A stretch of DNA of 64,000 nucleotides from Chitinibacter sp. GC72 (GCF_009760905.1 NZ_VIRW01000013.1:20206-84205); one strand, 5' to 3'; positions 9,872 through 20,064 are shown, numbered from the stretch's first letter. Program-made: numbers and translations. Notes: generated by a model not told the origin, from the letters alone.

Positions 9872-9877
9872 TATAAT
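9872..9877 (+). promoter_or_regulatory. Possible promoter (-10) of the YdgA-like gene
   Basis: An exact TATAAT sits 39 bases before the ATG at 9917, directly after the upstream terminator. The -35 region is not consensus. Confidence 0.42.
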
Positions 9878-9916
9878 CAACGACGGTAAAATGACTATTC
9901 AATTTGGAGTTTCACG

Positions 9917-11377
9917 GTGAAACGTAAAGTAATCGCTGGCAGCGCACTCGGCCTGATTGTTCTGGCTACAGGCTACTTAGGTGGCAGCTATTATGCTGGG
10001 CAAGCCGTTGAGCAAACCATGCTCAAGCAGCACGAGTGGATCAGCAAGCTGCCCTACTTTATCGTTAAATCGCACAGCTACCAGCGCAACTGGCTGAGCT
10101 CGACCGAAGTCACCACGCTGCAGGTTAACCCCGAGCTGTATCGCTTTTTGCTGGAAAAAGAAGGCGAAAAGCTGCAGACCTTCGAGGTGACCTACACCAA
10201 TCATATCCAGCACGGGCCACTGCCTTTGCTGCTGCGCTTTAACCCGCTGCCATACAAGGCGGTGGTGAGCACCGAATTCAAATATTCGGCCGATACCGAG
10301 AAGTTTCTGGCCAAATTCTTTGGTGAACAAAAACCGATCACCATTGAAAACCGCATCGCATTTAACGACGATGGCGTAATGAAAATCAATGTGCCCAGCT
10401 TTGATTATGAAGAAGCCTTATCTGGCGTAAAAGCCAAATGGCAGGGGCTGGACGCCACGCTCTCATATGGCGGCGACTTTAACCGCGTCCAGTTTGAAGC
10501 CAGCGTGCCCGGTCTGTCGGGTCAGGCCAAGGAAAAAGGCTCGTTTGCCCTGCAGGGGTTGAGCGTCAGCCTGAACCAGAGCAAAGGCGCCAATGGCATT
10601 ATGATCGGCACCAATACGGCCAAAGTCGCCCAGTTTGACCTCGACATGCGGGAAGGCAATCCGCTGAAGCTCAAACTGGAAAATCTGGTTTATCAAGGCA
10701 AAGTGAATGAAGATGGCCAGTTTATTAACGGCAGCGCCCAGCTGGATCTGAGCAAGCTGCTGCTCAATGACAAACCCTACGGCCCGGCGGTCATGATTGC
10801 CGAGGCCAACCACCTGCATGGCAAAACACTGGCCAAAATCAGCGATGAAATCACGCTGCTGCAAAAACAGAAGCTCAATCGCGAGCAGCTGACCGAGGCG
10901 CTGAGCAAGCTGGCCAAAGAGCATGGCTTGCCCTTGCTGCAAAATGATCCCGAATTTGCCATCAAAAAGCTCGAAGTGAAGCTACCAGACGGCAAAATCC
11001 ACTTTGCCGGCTCGGTGGGGCTGAAAGGTTTTGTCGAGGCCGATCTGGACAAACCGGTTTCGCTGGTGAGCAAGCTCGACGCGCAAGCCGATTTTGCCAT
11101 TCCGCGCAAAGTCGTTGAAACGCTGGTGATGTGGCAGGCGCGCAATATGTTTGCCGGTGCCGAGGAAAGCCAGATCAATCATGAAGACATTGATTTTCTG
11201 GCCAGCCAGTTTGTCGAAGGTCAGATCAATAAACTGTCCGATCAGAACCTGATCCGCGTAGAGGGTGATCTGCTGTCGGCCAAGGCCTCACTGAAGGGCG
11301 GAAAATTCATTCTGAACGATATTGCCGTACCGCTGCCTTGGGATCAGGAGCAGGATCTACCCGCGGCAACAGAGTAA
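9917..11377 (+). CDS. YdgA-family (DUF945) periplasmic protein
   Basis: This 486-residue protein starts with a basic residue cluster and one hydrophobic segment (VIAGSALGLIVLATGYLGGSY) that anchors or exports it. The body is the beta-rich DUF945 domain known from E. coli YdgA. Typical features are the early YQRNWLSSTEV segment, FNPLPYKAVVSTEF, and repeated strands ending with KGGKFILNDIAVPLPW. The family function is not well established. It is a single-gene unit with its own likely promoter; nothing around it suggests a pathway. Confidence 0.85.
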   Translation: MKRKVIAGSALGLIVLATGYLGGSYYAGQAVEQTMLKQHEWISKLPYFIVKSHSYQRNWLSSTEVTTLQVNPELYRFLLEKEGEKLQTFEVTYTNHIQHGPLPLLLRFNPLPYKAVVSTEFKYSADTEKFLAKFFGEQKPITIENRIAFNDDGVMKINVPSFDYEEALSGVKAKWQGLDATLSYGGDFNRVQFEASVPGLSGQAKEKGSFALQGLSVSLNQSKGANGIMIGTNTAKVAQFDLDMREGNPLKLKLENLVYQGKVNEDGQFINGSAQLDLSKLLLNDKPYGPAVMIAEANHLHGKTLAKISDEITLLQKQKLNREQLTEALSKLAKEHGLPLLQNDPEFAIKKLEVKLPDGKIHFAGSVGLKGFVEADLDKPVSLVSKLDAQADFAIPRKVVETLVMWQARNMFAGAEESQINHEDIDFLASQFVEGQINKLSDQNLIRVEGDLLSAKASLKGGKFILNDIAVPLPWDQEQDLPAATE

Positions 11378-11569
11378 GTGGGTGGACAATTTTCAGGCAA
11401 AGCACTGAGCGAAAGACCGTACAAAGAAGTAGGACACAGCAAAGTTGCGATGCATGAGCATTTTTGGCTTAGCACTTAAAGCGGCTATTTTTCGCCCAAT
11501 CTCCCCATAAGACAGGCGCTCTTGATAAAATCGATCTTTGCCTCGATCAACTCACCAAAGATCATTGCC

Positions 11570-12640
11570 ATGAGCCGTTTCTGGAGCCCTGTCGTACACA
11601 CACTCACCCCGTACACCCCGGGTGAGCAGCCCAAGATCACCAATCTGATCAAACTCAACACCAATGAAAACCCGTACGGTCCGTCGCCCAAAGCGATTGC
11701 GGCCATGCAGGCGGCAGTGAATGATCATTTGCGCCTTTATCCCGATCCGAATGGCGACGTACTCAAGGACGCGATTGCGCACTATCACCGCGAACATGCG
11801 CTAACCCGCGCTCATGTTTTTGTTGGCAATAGCTCGGATGAAGTGCTGGCACACACTTTCCAGGCACTGCTCAAGCACGACAAACCGCTGCTATTCCCGG
11901 ACATCAGCTACAGCTTTTACCCGGTTTACTGCGGCCTGTACGGCATTGACTATCGCACGGTGCCGCTGAACGCCGCGTTTGAAATCGACACGGCCGATTA
12001 CGTTGGCGGCGGCGCGATTATTCTCCCGAATCCGAATGCCCCCACCGGCATTTTGCTGCCGCTGGCACAGATTGAAGCGCTGCTGCAAGCGCATCCCGAT
12101 CAGGTGCTGGTCGTGGATGAAGCGTATGTCGACTTCAGTGACAGTCGCGGGGACAGCGCCATCAGCCTGATCCAGCGCTACGATAATCTGTTGGTCGTGC
12201 AAACGCTGTCCAAATCACGCTCGCTCGCTGGCCTGCGCGTCGGTTTTGCCGCAGGTCACCCTGATCTGATCGCCGGTCTGGAGCGCGTTAAAAACAGCTT
12301 CAACTCCTACCCGCTTGATCGCGTGGCACTAGCCGGTGCAGTAGCTGCCTTTGAAGACGAGGAGTATTTCGCGCAAACCTGCGCAGCGATTAACACTAGT
12401 CGCGATACCCTAAGTGGGCATCTCGTTGAACTGGGCTTTGAAGTCTTGCCATCCAAAGCCAATTTCATCTTCGCCCGCCACCCGCAGCATGATGCCGCCA
12501 CCCTGGCCCAAGGCCTGCGCGAACGCGCCATTCTGGTTCGCCACTTCAAAGCGCCACGGATCGAGCAATTCCTGCGCATTTCGATTGGCACAGATGCGGA
12601 ATGCACAGCGCTGATTAATGCTTTAAAAGAAATAATCTAA
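11570..12640 (+). CDS. hisC: Histidinol-phosphate aminotransferase
   Basis: HisC is a PLP-dependent fold-I aminotransferase that makes histidinol phosphate. Visible motifs are [32 protein letters not shown], and the PLP-lysine region [19 protein letters not shown] use the ATG at 11570 ([12 protein letters not shown], 356 aa), since the upstream extension in the same frame is not family-like and the family starts close to this point. It lies apart from other his genes here. Confidence 0.93.
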   Translation: MSRFWSPVVHTLTPYTPGEQPKITNLIKLNTNENPYGPSPKAIAAMQAAVNDHLRLYPDPNGDVLKDAIAHYHREHALTRAHVFVGNSSDEVLAHTFQALLKHDKPLLFPDISYSFYPVYCGLYGIDYRTVPLNAAFEIDTADYVGGGAIILPNPNAPTGILLPLAQIEALLQAHPDQVLVVDEAYVDFSDSRGDSAISLIQRYDNLLVVQTLSKSRSLAGLRVGFAAGHPDLIAGLERVKNSFNSYPLDRVALAGAVAAFEDEEYFAQTCAAINTSRDTLSGHLVELGFEVLPSKANFIFARHPQHDAATLAQGLRERAILVRHFKAPRIEQFLRISIGTDAECTALINALKEII

Positions 12641-12671
12641 AGAACTACAATGTTCTGAATTCGTGTTGGTC

Positions 12672-12893
12672 GTTTTTAGCGCCTTCGGCGCGCTGTTTTA
12701 CAGTCGCAATCCGCGACGGGGACTTACTTCTCTTGCTTCGCCAAGAGAAGTAAGCAAGAGAAGGCGACCCCCGCCTGCGGCCCTCCGGGCTTCCCTCGGT
12801 CGGTCGCGAGCCAAACGATAAAGCTGTTTGTCTCGCTCCACTCGCTCGGCGATGGGCGACAGGGGATTTCAAGCCCTAGATCCTCCAGCGAGG
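12672..12893 (+). repeat. Long nested-palindrome repeat (family A), copy 3
   Basis: TTTTAGCGCCTTCGGCGCGC, CAGTCGCAATCCGCGACGGGG, the hairpin ACTTCTCTTGCTTCGCCAAG with AGAAGTAAG, then GCGACCCCCGCCTGCGGCC and the CTCGCTCGGCGATGGGCGAC end. It is the cleanest forward copy. With the following 50-bp element it accounts for nearly all of the 344-base hisC-cobU gap. Confidence 0.82.
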
Positions 12894-12933
12894 TTCGGAT
12901 CAACACGCATTAATGAATATTGCACAAAATCCA

Positions 12934-12984
12934 GGGGTATTACTCTGCAGCACCACTCAGCAAATCGCTGCAGAGTAATACCCC
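12934..12984. repeat. 50-bp GGGTAT/ATACCC element with perfect arms, at cobU stop
   Basis: GGGGTATTACTCTGCAG and CTGCAGAGTAATACCCC are perfect 17-base inverted arms around a 17-base loop. The right end touches the cobU stop codon. This is the most regular copy. On the cobU strand it could act as a 3' stem-loop, although no U run follows. Confidence 0.85.
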
Positions 12985-13494
12985 CTACTTCACTTTCAGC
13001 GGTAAGCCCGCCACCATCAGCACCACTTCTTCTGCCTGTGCGGCAATGTACTGCATAAAGCTGCCGTGCAGATCGACAAAATGGCGGCCCATTTGGGTTT
13101 CGGCGTGCAGACTCCAGCCGATTTCATTGCCCACGGCGATGACGGTCTGGGTGGTGGTGGCGGCAAATTCAGCCCAGCGTTTCTTGGCATCAAGCAGCGT
13201 GGCGTCTCGATCGTATTCGCAATCGGTAAACAGATTGGTCAGCCACAAGGTGATGCAATCGAGCACGATTACGTCGCCGTCAAAACCGTGCGCGGCCAGA
13301 TCGGTGTCTTGTTCGAGATTCACCCAGCGCTCGTCGCGCGCGCTTTTGTGCCGCGCGATACGCTCGGCAAAATCGTCGTCCCATACCCGCGAGGTAGCCA
13401 GATAAGCCGGACGTGCAGACAGGGCCAGTGCCCGGTTTTCGGCGTAGCGGCTTTTGCCACTTTTTTGTGCGCCGGTGACGACAATCAGCTTCAT
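12985..13494 (-). CDS. cobU: Adenosylcobinamide kinase / adenosylcobinamide-phosphate guanylyltransferase
   Basis: CobU phosphorylates adenosylcobinamide and adds GMP to give the GDP-activated form used in cobalamin nucleotide-loop assembly. The P-loop is GAQKSGKSRYAE at residues 7-18, with VLDCITLWLTNLF and VGNEIGWSLHAET typical of CobU/CobP. I use the ATG at 13494 (GGAAGG upstream, 169 aa); the longer frame runs through a hairpin and is unlikely. No other cob gene is in the window, so this may serve salvage. Its TAG stop is formed against the G run of the 50-bp repeat. Confidence 0.92.
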   Translation of the reverse strand: MKLIVVTGAQKSGKSRYAENRALALSARPAYLATSRVWDDDFAERIARHKSARDERWVNLEQDTDLAAHGFDGDVIVLDCITLWLTNLFTDCEYDRDATLLDAKKRWAEFAATTTQTVIAVGNEIGWSLHAETQMGRHFVDLHGSFMQYIAAQAEEVVLMVAGLPLKVK

Positions 13495-13510
13495 AGTTTT
13501 AATTCCTTCC

Positions 13511-13566
13511 GGTGCATTTTGACCTGCAATCTCTCGCACGCGGCGATCAAGCAGGTCAAAATACCC
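13511..13566. repeat. Hairpin element between EamA gene and cobU, possible repeat variant
   Basis: ATTTTGACCTGC and GCAGGTCAAAAT are perfect 12-base arms. The outer ends GGTGC and ACCC are compatible with the GGGTAT/ATACCC family, but total length is 56 bases and the loop does not match other copies. Confidence 0.5.
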
Positions 13567-13573
13567 TACCCCT

Positions 13574-14476
13574 CTAATTCCTGCCAGGCAAGCCCAGGCC
13601 GTGCTCCGCGAAGTATACCCCAAGCAAGATCATGGCAGCGCCTGATGCGCCCACTAGGGTGATGCGCTCATTCAAAATCACCACGGCGGTGAGCATGGTC
13701 ACCAGCGGAATCAGATAGATGTAGTTGCTCGCCTTGACCGCGCCAATAATCCCAACGGCTTTATTCCAGGCCACATAACACAGCGCCGAAGCGACAATGC
13801 CCAGAAACAGCATATTGCCGCCTTGCAGCGGATCGAGCCACAGGGATAAATCGAAGCGATAGTGCATCAGCCAAGCGGCGGGCAGCAAGGTGAAAATCCC
13901 GTAGAAAAAGATCTGCCGCGTCAGATACAGATAGCCATAGCGTTGCCCTGCCCGCTTGAGCAGCAGGCAGTACACCGCCCACGCAGCCCCGGCGGAGAGC
14001 GCCAGAATATCGCCCAGCGGATTGAGCTGCAAAATCACGCTGCCGTTAAACATCACCAGCGCGACGCCAGCCAGCGCCATCAGCGAACCAATAATCAGGC
14101 GCCGGCTGAGCTTTTCGTCATGCGTGGTGAAATGGGCAAAAAAGGCTGTTAGCAAGGGCGCGGACGAGACCAGCAAACCCACGCTGGAGGCTTGCGTATA
14201 TTGCAGCGCGATGTTTTCGGTGAGGAAATACAGCGTGACGCCAAACAGGCCAAGGCCGAAAAAATACAGCTCTTCGCGCCAGTTTGGCCGTTTGAAAACC
14301 GGCTGCATCAGCAACAAGAGCAGATAGGCCAGCACAAAGCGATCAAGGGCAATTTCTACCGGGCTGCGCCATTGCAGCAGGATTTTGGTCGATACAAAGG
14401 TAATACCCCAAACCAGCACACAGAACAGCACCAGCAAATGGCCCAGCAGGCGGGCGTCTTTGAACTTCGAAGTCAT
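13574..14476 (-). CDS. EamA/DMT-family transporter
   Basis: A 300-residue protein of about ten hydrophobic segments with the two-fold EamA repeat: VLVWGITFVSTKILL and LDRFVLAYLLLLL in the first half, LSAGAAWAVYCLL and IPLVTMLTAVVILNERITL in the second. The family exports metabolites such as amino acids; the substrate cannot be told. The frame extends to a TTG at 14485, but the ATG at 14476 (MTSKFKDARLL) is the better start. It lies downstream of the hybrid kinase with a 77-base gap. Confidence 0.87.
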   Translation of the reverse strand: MTSKFKDARLLGHLLVLFCVLVWGITFVSTKILLQWRSPVEIALDRFVLAYLLLLLMQPVFKRPNWREELYFFGLGLFGVTLYFLTENIALQYTQASSVGLLVSSAPLLTAFFAHFTTHDEKLSRRLIIGSLMALAGVALVMFNGSVILQLNPLGDILALSAGAAWAVYCLLLKRAGQRYGYLYLTRQIFFYGIFTLLPAAWLMHYRFDLSLWLDPLQGGNMLFLGIVASALCYVAWNKAVGIIGAVKASNYIYLIPLVTMLTAVVILNERITLVGASGAAMILLGVYFAEHGLGLPGRN

Positions 14477-14553
14477 TCTTTTCAACCAATCGCAATACGG
14501 GGCGTTTCAGGATACGGGAAAATGGCAAGCTTGCCGCCCGCTGATTTCCCCAA

Positions 14554-17160
14554 CTAGCCCGGCAGGCAGGAATTCTCGTCGACGCGCTCGACCAGATAGT
14601 AGGCCAGCATATCCTGCAGACGGGCAAACTCCAGCGGTTTGGACAAAAATCCATCCATTCCGGCACTGAGGCACTGCTCTTCACTGCTCTCGAAGGCGTT
14701 CGCCGTCAGCGCGATAATCGGCAGATTCTGAAATTGCGGCTGGCTGCGCAATAGACGCGTCGCCTCAATGCCATCCATTTCCGGCATTTGCCAATCCATC
14801 AACACCAGATCAAACGCTTCCTGCTGCGCCAGCGCCACGGCTTCCTGGCCCGAGTGGGCAATCCGCACCGTGCAGCCGAGCTTGGCCAGAAAGGCGCTGA
14901 CCACCCGCTGATTCATCGGGTTATCTTCGGCCACCAGAATATGGCCATGAAAACGCACACAGCCGGCTTGCTGCGGCAGCAAAGTACTGCGTACATCCAG
15001 CAATTTGCGCAGGCCACGAATCAGCCCCACTTCGCTCAAGGCCGGTTTACCCAGAAAGCCTCGCGCGCCAGCGCCGCGCAGCGCCTGCTGCGCCGAATGC
15101 CAGCCGAGCAAGAGCGCGGGGCAATCGACATTCAACGCGGCCAGATTGCTTGAGTCTTCATCGACAATCAGCAGCTCGGCCTCGCACAATGCAGCCGGGC
15201 TGGCATCGAGCCAGCAGACATCAGAGGCGGTAAGCAGGCGCTTGATCCACGATTGGCTCCAGCCACCATCACCCAGCCAGGCTACTTTTTTCCCCTGCAA
15301 GCTGGCCAGCGTCGGCAACACACGCTGGCGTACCGTGTCATCAGCCCCTAGCGGCAAACGGACGATAAAACACGAGCCCTGCCCCAGCGCCGATTCAACG
15401 GTAATCGTACCGCCCATTAATTCAAGCAGCAGTTTGCAAATGGCCAGCCCCAGCCCGGTGCCGCCGTAACGACGCGTCGAGCCCGAATCGGCTTGATAAA
15501 AACGCTGGAACAGCAGCGCCTGCTGCGCCTTGCTAATCCCGATGCCACTGTCTTTCACCCGCAATTCAATCGCACCGCCCTGCACACTGGCGCTCAGATA
15601 AACCCCGCCTTGTTCGGTAAATTTCAGCGCATTGGACACCAGATTGGTGATGACCTGCTTTAAGCGCAAGCCATCGCCAAAGTAGCGCACCGGAAACACC
15701 GGCGCGATATCGAGCACCAGCTCGATCCGGCGCTCGACAGCCCGCGAGGCGAGCATGCTGCACGAGTCTTCCAATACTTCCTGCAGATTGAAAAAATCCG
15801 GCGTCAATTCGAATTTGCCCGCTTCGATTTTCGAATAATCCAGTAAATCATTCACCAGCAGCACCAGCGAATCGCCCGATTTGCGGATATTGCCCACGTA
15901 TTCGCCCTGCTCTTTATTCAGCGGCGTATCGGCAAGCAACTGGGCAAAGCCCAGCACGCCATTGAGCGGGGTGCGGATTTCATGACTGATGGTGGCCAGA
16001 AAATCCGATTTGGCCCGGCTGGCGGCCTCAGCCTGATCTTTGGCATGCGCCAGCGCTGCTGTTTGCTGCGATAGCCGCGCATTAAGCAAATGCATTTCCT
16101 GCTGCACCTGCTTGGCACGGATCAGCTGCGCCACAATTGCGGCAAACAGCTTCATCACCTCACGCTGATACGGCATCAGGGTGCGGCGGCGCAGGAAATT
16201 ATCGGCCGCCATCCAGCCCAGATGAATACCGTCGGCATAGAGCCCCACCAGGGAATTCCAGCCCCGGCCAACGACGACTTTATTGTAATAAATGGGCGCG
16301 TCTTCCTTGACGATCACCTCGCCCGGCTGCTCGGCTGCGGCGGCAAAAATCTGGTGCTGCGGAATGGTCGTGCTGTACCAGTGCTCGTCAGTCAGGCGAC
16401 CATCATTGTCAGTGCCATAGGTGCCCAGCATCAGCCCCTTGTCGTGATCAACCGCGAACAAACCCAGTCGATCGATTCCCAGATCGGTAATCGCCGCGTT
16501 CACCGCCTCGCGCTGCAAGGTGTCCAGATCGGGGGTTTGCGTCAGGCGCAAAGTGACTTCGTGCAATTTTTGCAGCAGCTCGCGGTATTCTTCGGCGCGC
16601 TGCAAGCTGCTTTGCAAGCGGCGGGTCATTTCGTCGCGCTCGACGACGCCCCCGGTCAGCAAGGCTTCGATCCGATCGGCCAGCATGCCCGCGAGTGCCT
16701 CGCATTCAACCCGGAATGACGCGGTTTCCAGATAGGATTTCAAACGCGACACGTTGGCCAGCTCAACGTACAGCAAGGCAATCAGTTTGCCGTGGTATTC
16801 CAGCGGCAAAATCCAGCGCACCAGTTGCGGAATGCTGTCGCCCTCGACTTCCCAGATGTCCTCCACCTGAAAATCCACCGGGCGTACCGACAAAGCGGGC
16901 TCTCTCAGTTGCCAGTGCAGCTCTTCCACCGCCAGACCAAAAAATGCATCGGGGTTTTGCGGCTCGGCAAAACACAGCGAGCGTAGCCCAACGACCGCCT
17001 GAGCATGAATCAGCAGGCCTTTGTCATCGTCAGGCAGCACTAGAAAAGTGCGCTTGGCATCAAACGAATCACGCACAGCGCCAACCAGCGCCTCGGCAAA
17101 CGCGTCCCACGTCTGAGCCTTGAGCAAAGTAGAAAGGTGCAGTACTGATTCGAGCTTCAT
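14554..17160 (-). CDS. Hybrid sensor histidine kinase with two GAF-like domains and a receiver
   Basis: An 868-residue cytoplasmic sensor without membrane segments. Order: GAF-like region (about 1-165), second GAF (about 205-345), coiled coil (about 347-385), HisKA with H393 in FLATISHEIRTPLNG, HATPase with NLVSNALKFTEQ, DSGIGIS and GGTGLGLAICK, a degenerate receiver-like segment (about 625-735) lacking the acidic pocket, and a complete receiver with VAEDNPMNQR and LVLMDWQMPEMDG. The first ATG with family-like sequence is 17160 (MKLESVLHLSTLL); 31 further residues upstream are possible but unlikely. The ligand is unknown, and no cognate regulator is adjacent. Confidence 0.9.
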   Translation of the reverse strand: MKLESVLHLSTLLKAQTWDAFAEALVGAVRDSFDAKRTFLVLPDDDKGLLIHAQAVVGLRSLCFAEPQNPDAFFGLAVEELHWQLREPALSVRPVDFQVEDIWEVEGDSIPQLVRWILPLEYHGKLIALLYVELANVSRLKSYLETASFRVECEALAGMLADRIEALLTGGVVERDEMTRRLQSSLQRAEEYRELLQKLHEVTLRLTQTPDLDTLQREAVNAAITDLGIDRLGLFAVDHDKGLMLGTYGTDNDGRLTDEHWYSTTIPQHQIFAAAAEQPGEVIVKEDAPIYYNKVVVGRGWNSLVGLYADGIHLGWMAADNFLRRRTLMPYQREVMKLFAAIVAQLIRAKQVQQEMHLLNARLSQQTAALAHAKDQAEAASRAKSDFLATISHEIRTPLNGVLGFAQLLADTPLNKEQGEYVGNIRKSGDSLVLLVNDLLDYSKIEAGKFELTPDFFNLQEVLEDSCSMLASRAVERRIELVLDIAPVFPVRYFGDGLRLKQVITNLVSNALKFTEQGGVYLSASVQGGAIELRVKDSGIGISKAQQALLFQRFYQADSGSTRRYGGTGLGLAICKLLLELMGGTITVESALGQGSCFIVRLPLGADDTVRQRVLPTLASLQGKKVAWLGDGGWSQSWIKRLLTASDVCWLDASPAALCEAELLIVDEDSSNLAALNVDCPALLLGWHSAQQALRGAGARGFLGKPALSEVGLIRGLRKLLDVRSTLLPQQAGCVRFHGHILVAEDNPMNQRVVSAFLAKLGCTVRIAHSGQEAVALAQQEAFDLVLMDWQMPEMDGIEATRLLRSQPQFQNLPIIALTANAFESSEEQCLSAGMDGFLSKPLEFARLQDMLAYYLVERVDENSCLPG

Positions 17161-17266
17161 AAGAAAACCTAAATGGCAAAGTGGTGCATGGGTGCTGCCA
17201 GTGTGCAGGCTGACCATCGTTTGCTTTACCGATTGCAAACACAGCGTCAACACTGTCCGGCTCGGT

Positions 17267-17272
17267 TATAAT
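17267..17272 (+). promoter_or_regulatory. Likely -10 box of rlmD
   Basis: An exact TATAAT lies 37 bases before the rlmD ATG in the divergent gap between the kinase gene and rlmD. The -35 position has only weak similarity to TTGACA. Confidence 0.48.
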
Positions 17273-17308
17273 TGCGCCCAATTGCTTATATATATTGATT
17301 GACTCAAG

Positions 17309-18616
17309 ATGAACAATCCTACCGCCCAGATCGAATCACTCAGTCACGAAGGCCATGGCATTGCACATGTCGATGGAAAAACGATTTTTATCGATGGCGC
17401 GCTGCCTTTCGAAACCGTAACTTACAGTAGCTTTCGCAAAAAACCAAGCTTTGAAAATGCGCAAGCGATCAGCGTGCATAATGACAGCTTTATGCGCGTA
17501 AAACCAAAATGCCCGCATTACGGCGTCTGTGGTGGCTGTTCATTACAACACATGGAATTTGGCGCGCAGGTTGCCGCCAAACAACGCGTGCTGGAGGACA
17601 ATCTGGAGCGCATTGGCCACGTTAAAGCCCAATCCATCCTGCCCGCCATTTACGGCCCTGCCTGGGGCTACCGCCACCGTGCGCGCCTGTCGGCCAAAAA
17701 TGTTGCCAAAAAAGGCACGGTGCTGGTTGGTTTTCATGAAAAGCGCAGCAGCTTTATTGCCGATATGCGCGAATGCCATGTGCTGGTGCCGCATGTGTCA
17801 GCGCAATTGCCTGCGCTACGCGAGCTGGTCAAAAGCCTGTCGATTTTCGACCGGATGCCGCAAATCGAGCTGGCCGTGGGCGCGAATATCACCGTGCTGG
17901 TGTTTCGCAATATGGAAGACATCAACGATGCTGATTTTGCGCTGTTCAAAGCCTACGCCGACGAGTGGAAAGTACAGATCTGGCTGCAACCCAAAGGCCC
18001 GGATAGCGCCTACCCGCTCTACCCGCTGGACGCGCCCAAACTCAGCTATCTAATGCCCGAATTCAATATTGAAATGCCGTTCAAACCCACCGAATTTACC
18101 CAGGTGAACCACGGCATCAATCGCGTGATGGTCGAGCGCGCCATCAACATGCTAGACCCGCGGCCGGGCGAGCGCATTGCCGACATGTTCTGTGGTCTGG
18201 GCAATTTTACGCTGCCGATTGCACGTAGCGGCGCCCAGGTGCTGGGCATGGAAGGCAGCCAACAGCTGGTGGAGCGCGCTTTTGAGAGCGCCAAACACAA
18301 TGGCCTAGATCATCTAACCGACTTCACCATGGCCAATCTGTTCGATATGAAACCTGAATGGCTGGAAAAACTGGGGCATTTCGACAAAATGCTGATCGAT
18401 CCGCCGCGTGATGGCGCTATTTCGCTGTGCAACGCCATTTCGGCAGAAAACGGCCCGAAACGGATTGTGTACGTCTCCTGTAGCCCGTCCACGCTGGCGC
18501 GCGACGCCGATGTGCTGGTGAATGTCAAAGGCTACACGCTCAAATCGGCAGGCATTATCAATATGTTCCCGCACACCGCGCATGTGGAAAGCATCGCGTG
18601 GTTCGAGAAAGAATAA
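17309..18616 (+). CDS. rlmD: 23S rRNA (uracil-1939-C5)-methyltransferase
   Basis: RlmD methylates U1939 of 23S rRNA using SAM. The N-terminal TRAM-like region ([19 protein letters not shown]) is followed by the iron-sulfur cysteines [15 protein letters not shown] with a later Cys in MRECHVL. The SAM site [12 protein letters not shown] and the catalytic [12 protein letters not shown] close the picture. 435 residues is normal. It is a single-gene unit ending in a strong terminator. Confidence 0.95.
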   Translation: MNNPTAQIESLSHEGHGIAHVDGKTIFIDGALPFETVTYSSFRKKPSFENAQAISVHNDSFMRVKPKCPHYGVCGGCSLQHMEFGAQVAAKQRVLEDNLERIGHVKAQSILPAIYGPAWGYRHRARLSAKNVAKKGTVLVGFHEKRSSFIADMRECHVLVPHVSAQLPALRELVKSLSIFDRMPQIELAVGANITVLVFRNMEDINDADFALFKAYADEWKVQIWLQPKGPDSAYPLYPLDAPKLSYLMPEFNIEMPFKPTEFTQVNHGINRVMVERAINMLDPRPGERIADMFCGLGNFTLPIARSGAQVLGMEGSQQLVERAFESAKHNGLDHLTDFTMANLFDMKPEWLEKLGHFDKMLIDPPRDGAISLCNAISAENGPKRIVYVSCSPSTLARDADVLVNVKGYTLKSAGIINMFPHTAHVESIAWFEKE

Positions 18617-18638
18617 GCCCGGATTTGATCCATCTGCA

Positions 18639-18662
18639 ATGCCCGCTTCGGCGGGCATTTTT
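18639..18662 (+). terminator. rlmD terminator
   Basis: ATGCCCGC pairs with GCGGGCAT around TTCG, followed by TTTTT. Confidence 0.87.
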
Positions 18663-18673
18663 ATTATCTACAA

Positions 18674-18722
18674 GGGTATTACTCTGCAGGGCAATCTGTA
18701 AATAGCTTTCAGACATATACCC
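18674..18722. repeat. 50-bp GGGTAT/ATACCC element after rlmD
   Basis: Starts GGGTATTACTCTGCAGGGCA and ends GACATATACCC, 49 bases. The first 16 bases equal those of the copy at 12934, while the right arm differs, so pairing is partial. Reversed, it shows the consensus centre ATTGC-CT. Confidence 0.75.
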
Positions 18723-18894
18723 AAGCCAATCCAACTCATCATCGAGCAATCCTCGTAACAAACCACCGCTGCGCGATGCAAGAAAAGGACAAGGCCGAGA
18801 GCAGTTTCGGCCATTTCCCCACCTTCGCCGCAGTCGTATACTGCGTGGACAAGTCGGCAGTCATCGCCGATCACACCCCCAACGAGGATGACTG

Positions 18895-20064
18895 ATGAAA
18901 AACATCGCCACCACCCTGTGCCTACTCGCCCTGCCCGGCAGCAGTTTTGCCAACGATGCACTGATTTCCTATCTGCCCACCTGGCGAGACGCCAGCGTGG
19001 TGAGCAAAACCGGGCCGCAGCTGGCCAAGCTCGATTACGGTATTTTGTCGTTTATCGAAGTCAACGCCAGCGGTGAAGCGTATTTACCTGCGGCGACCAA
19101 GGCCGGTGCTGCTTTGTGGCAGGCGCAATTTAAAACCGCCAAAAAGAGCAATCCGAACTTTGCGTGCATGTGGGCGATTGGCGGCTGGACAGGCTCTAAA
19201 AATATCGCCAGAACCGCGCAAACCGAAGCGGGTCGCGCCAAGCTGGTAAAAACTTCGGTGGCGATTATGCGCGACTCAGGCTGCATCGGCCTTGATCTGG
19301 ACTGGGAACACCCGGTGACGGGGGGCGAATACGCTGCCGATGCCAGCGCGGCCGATCTGCAGAACTGGGTCAGCCTATTGCGCGATTTTCGCCAGGCACT
19401 CGATGCCGCGGGCAAAACCGATAAGAAACAATATCGGCTCAGCGTTGCCGTACCAGCCAATAACGGCGGCTGGGTGATGCAGGGCTACGATTTGAAAAAT
19501 GCTTTTCCGCTGCTGGATTGGGTCAATCTGATGGCCTACGACCGCAGCGGCGGGTGGAGCAAAACGGCCACGCTGCACGCCAGCCTGCACAGCGTGCCCA
19601 ACGATCCGGATGGGCAGATTTTATCGAGCAGCAAGGCAGTGGATTATTTTCTGTCGCTGGGCGCCAAGCCCGCCCAACTGGTCTTGGGCGTGCCGTTTTA
19701 CGCGCGCGGACTGGGCAATGTGGCCGCTGGGCCCAAAGGGGATGGACTGGCGCAAAGCATGTCCGGGCCGGGGCTGAAAGGCGAAGCCGAACCGGGCGTG
19801 GTGAGCTGGGCTGATCTGCAAGCCAAATACACCAAAGCACCGGGCTGGAAAGCCTACCGCAATAAGGAATCAGGCCAGTCGCCGTATCTGTATCACGCCG
19901 ACAAAAAAGAGCTGATTAGCTTTGACGACCCTGTTTCGCTGGCGGAAAAAGCCAAATACGTGAAAGAGCAGAAACTCGGCGGCATCATGATCTGGGAAAT
20001 CACCCAGGACGACGCCGACTTCACGCTACTGGGCAGCCTGGGCAAAGCGCTGAAGGGCAAATAG
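18895..20064 (+). CDS. Secreted GH18 chitinase-like glycoside hydrolase
   Basis: A 389-residue protein with a signal peptide (MKNIATTLCLLALPGSSFA, cut before ND). The GH18 barrel shows MWAIGGWTGS on strand 3, the catalytic GLDLDWEHP with E138 as acid/base, WVNLMAYDRSGGWS, and a closing GGIMIWEITQDD. GH18 enzymes retain configuration through the substrate N-acetyl group and cut chitin or related beta-1,4-GlcNAc chains. There is no chitin-binding module, unlike the GH19 enzyme 10 kb away, so it may act on soluble chitooligomers; that is inference. It forms its own unit. Confidence 0.92.
   Translation: MKNIATTLCLLALPGSSFANDALISYLPTWRDASVVSKTGPQLAKLDYGILSFIEVNASGEAYLPAATKAGAALWQAQFKTAKKSNPNFACMWAIGGWTGSKNIARTAQTEAGRAKLVKTSVAIMRDSGCIGLDLDWEHPVTGGEYAADASAADLQNWVSLLRDFRQALDAAGKTDKKQYRLSVAVPANNGGWVMQGYDLKNAFPLLDWVNLMAYDRSGGWSKTATLHASLHSVPNDPDGQILSSSKAVDYFLSLGAKPAQLVLGVPFYARGLGNVAAGPKGDGLAQSMSGPGLKGEAEPGVVSWADLQAKYTKAPGWKAYRNKESGQSPYLYHADKKELISFDDPVSLAEKAKYVKEQKLGGIMIWEITQDDADFTLLGSLGKALKGK

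Noticed and set aside
12361..12410. GGAGTAT...ATACCC at 50-base spacing inside hisC
   Set aside because: One end carries a mismatch and the interior does not align; one or two such pairs are expected by chance.
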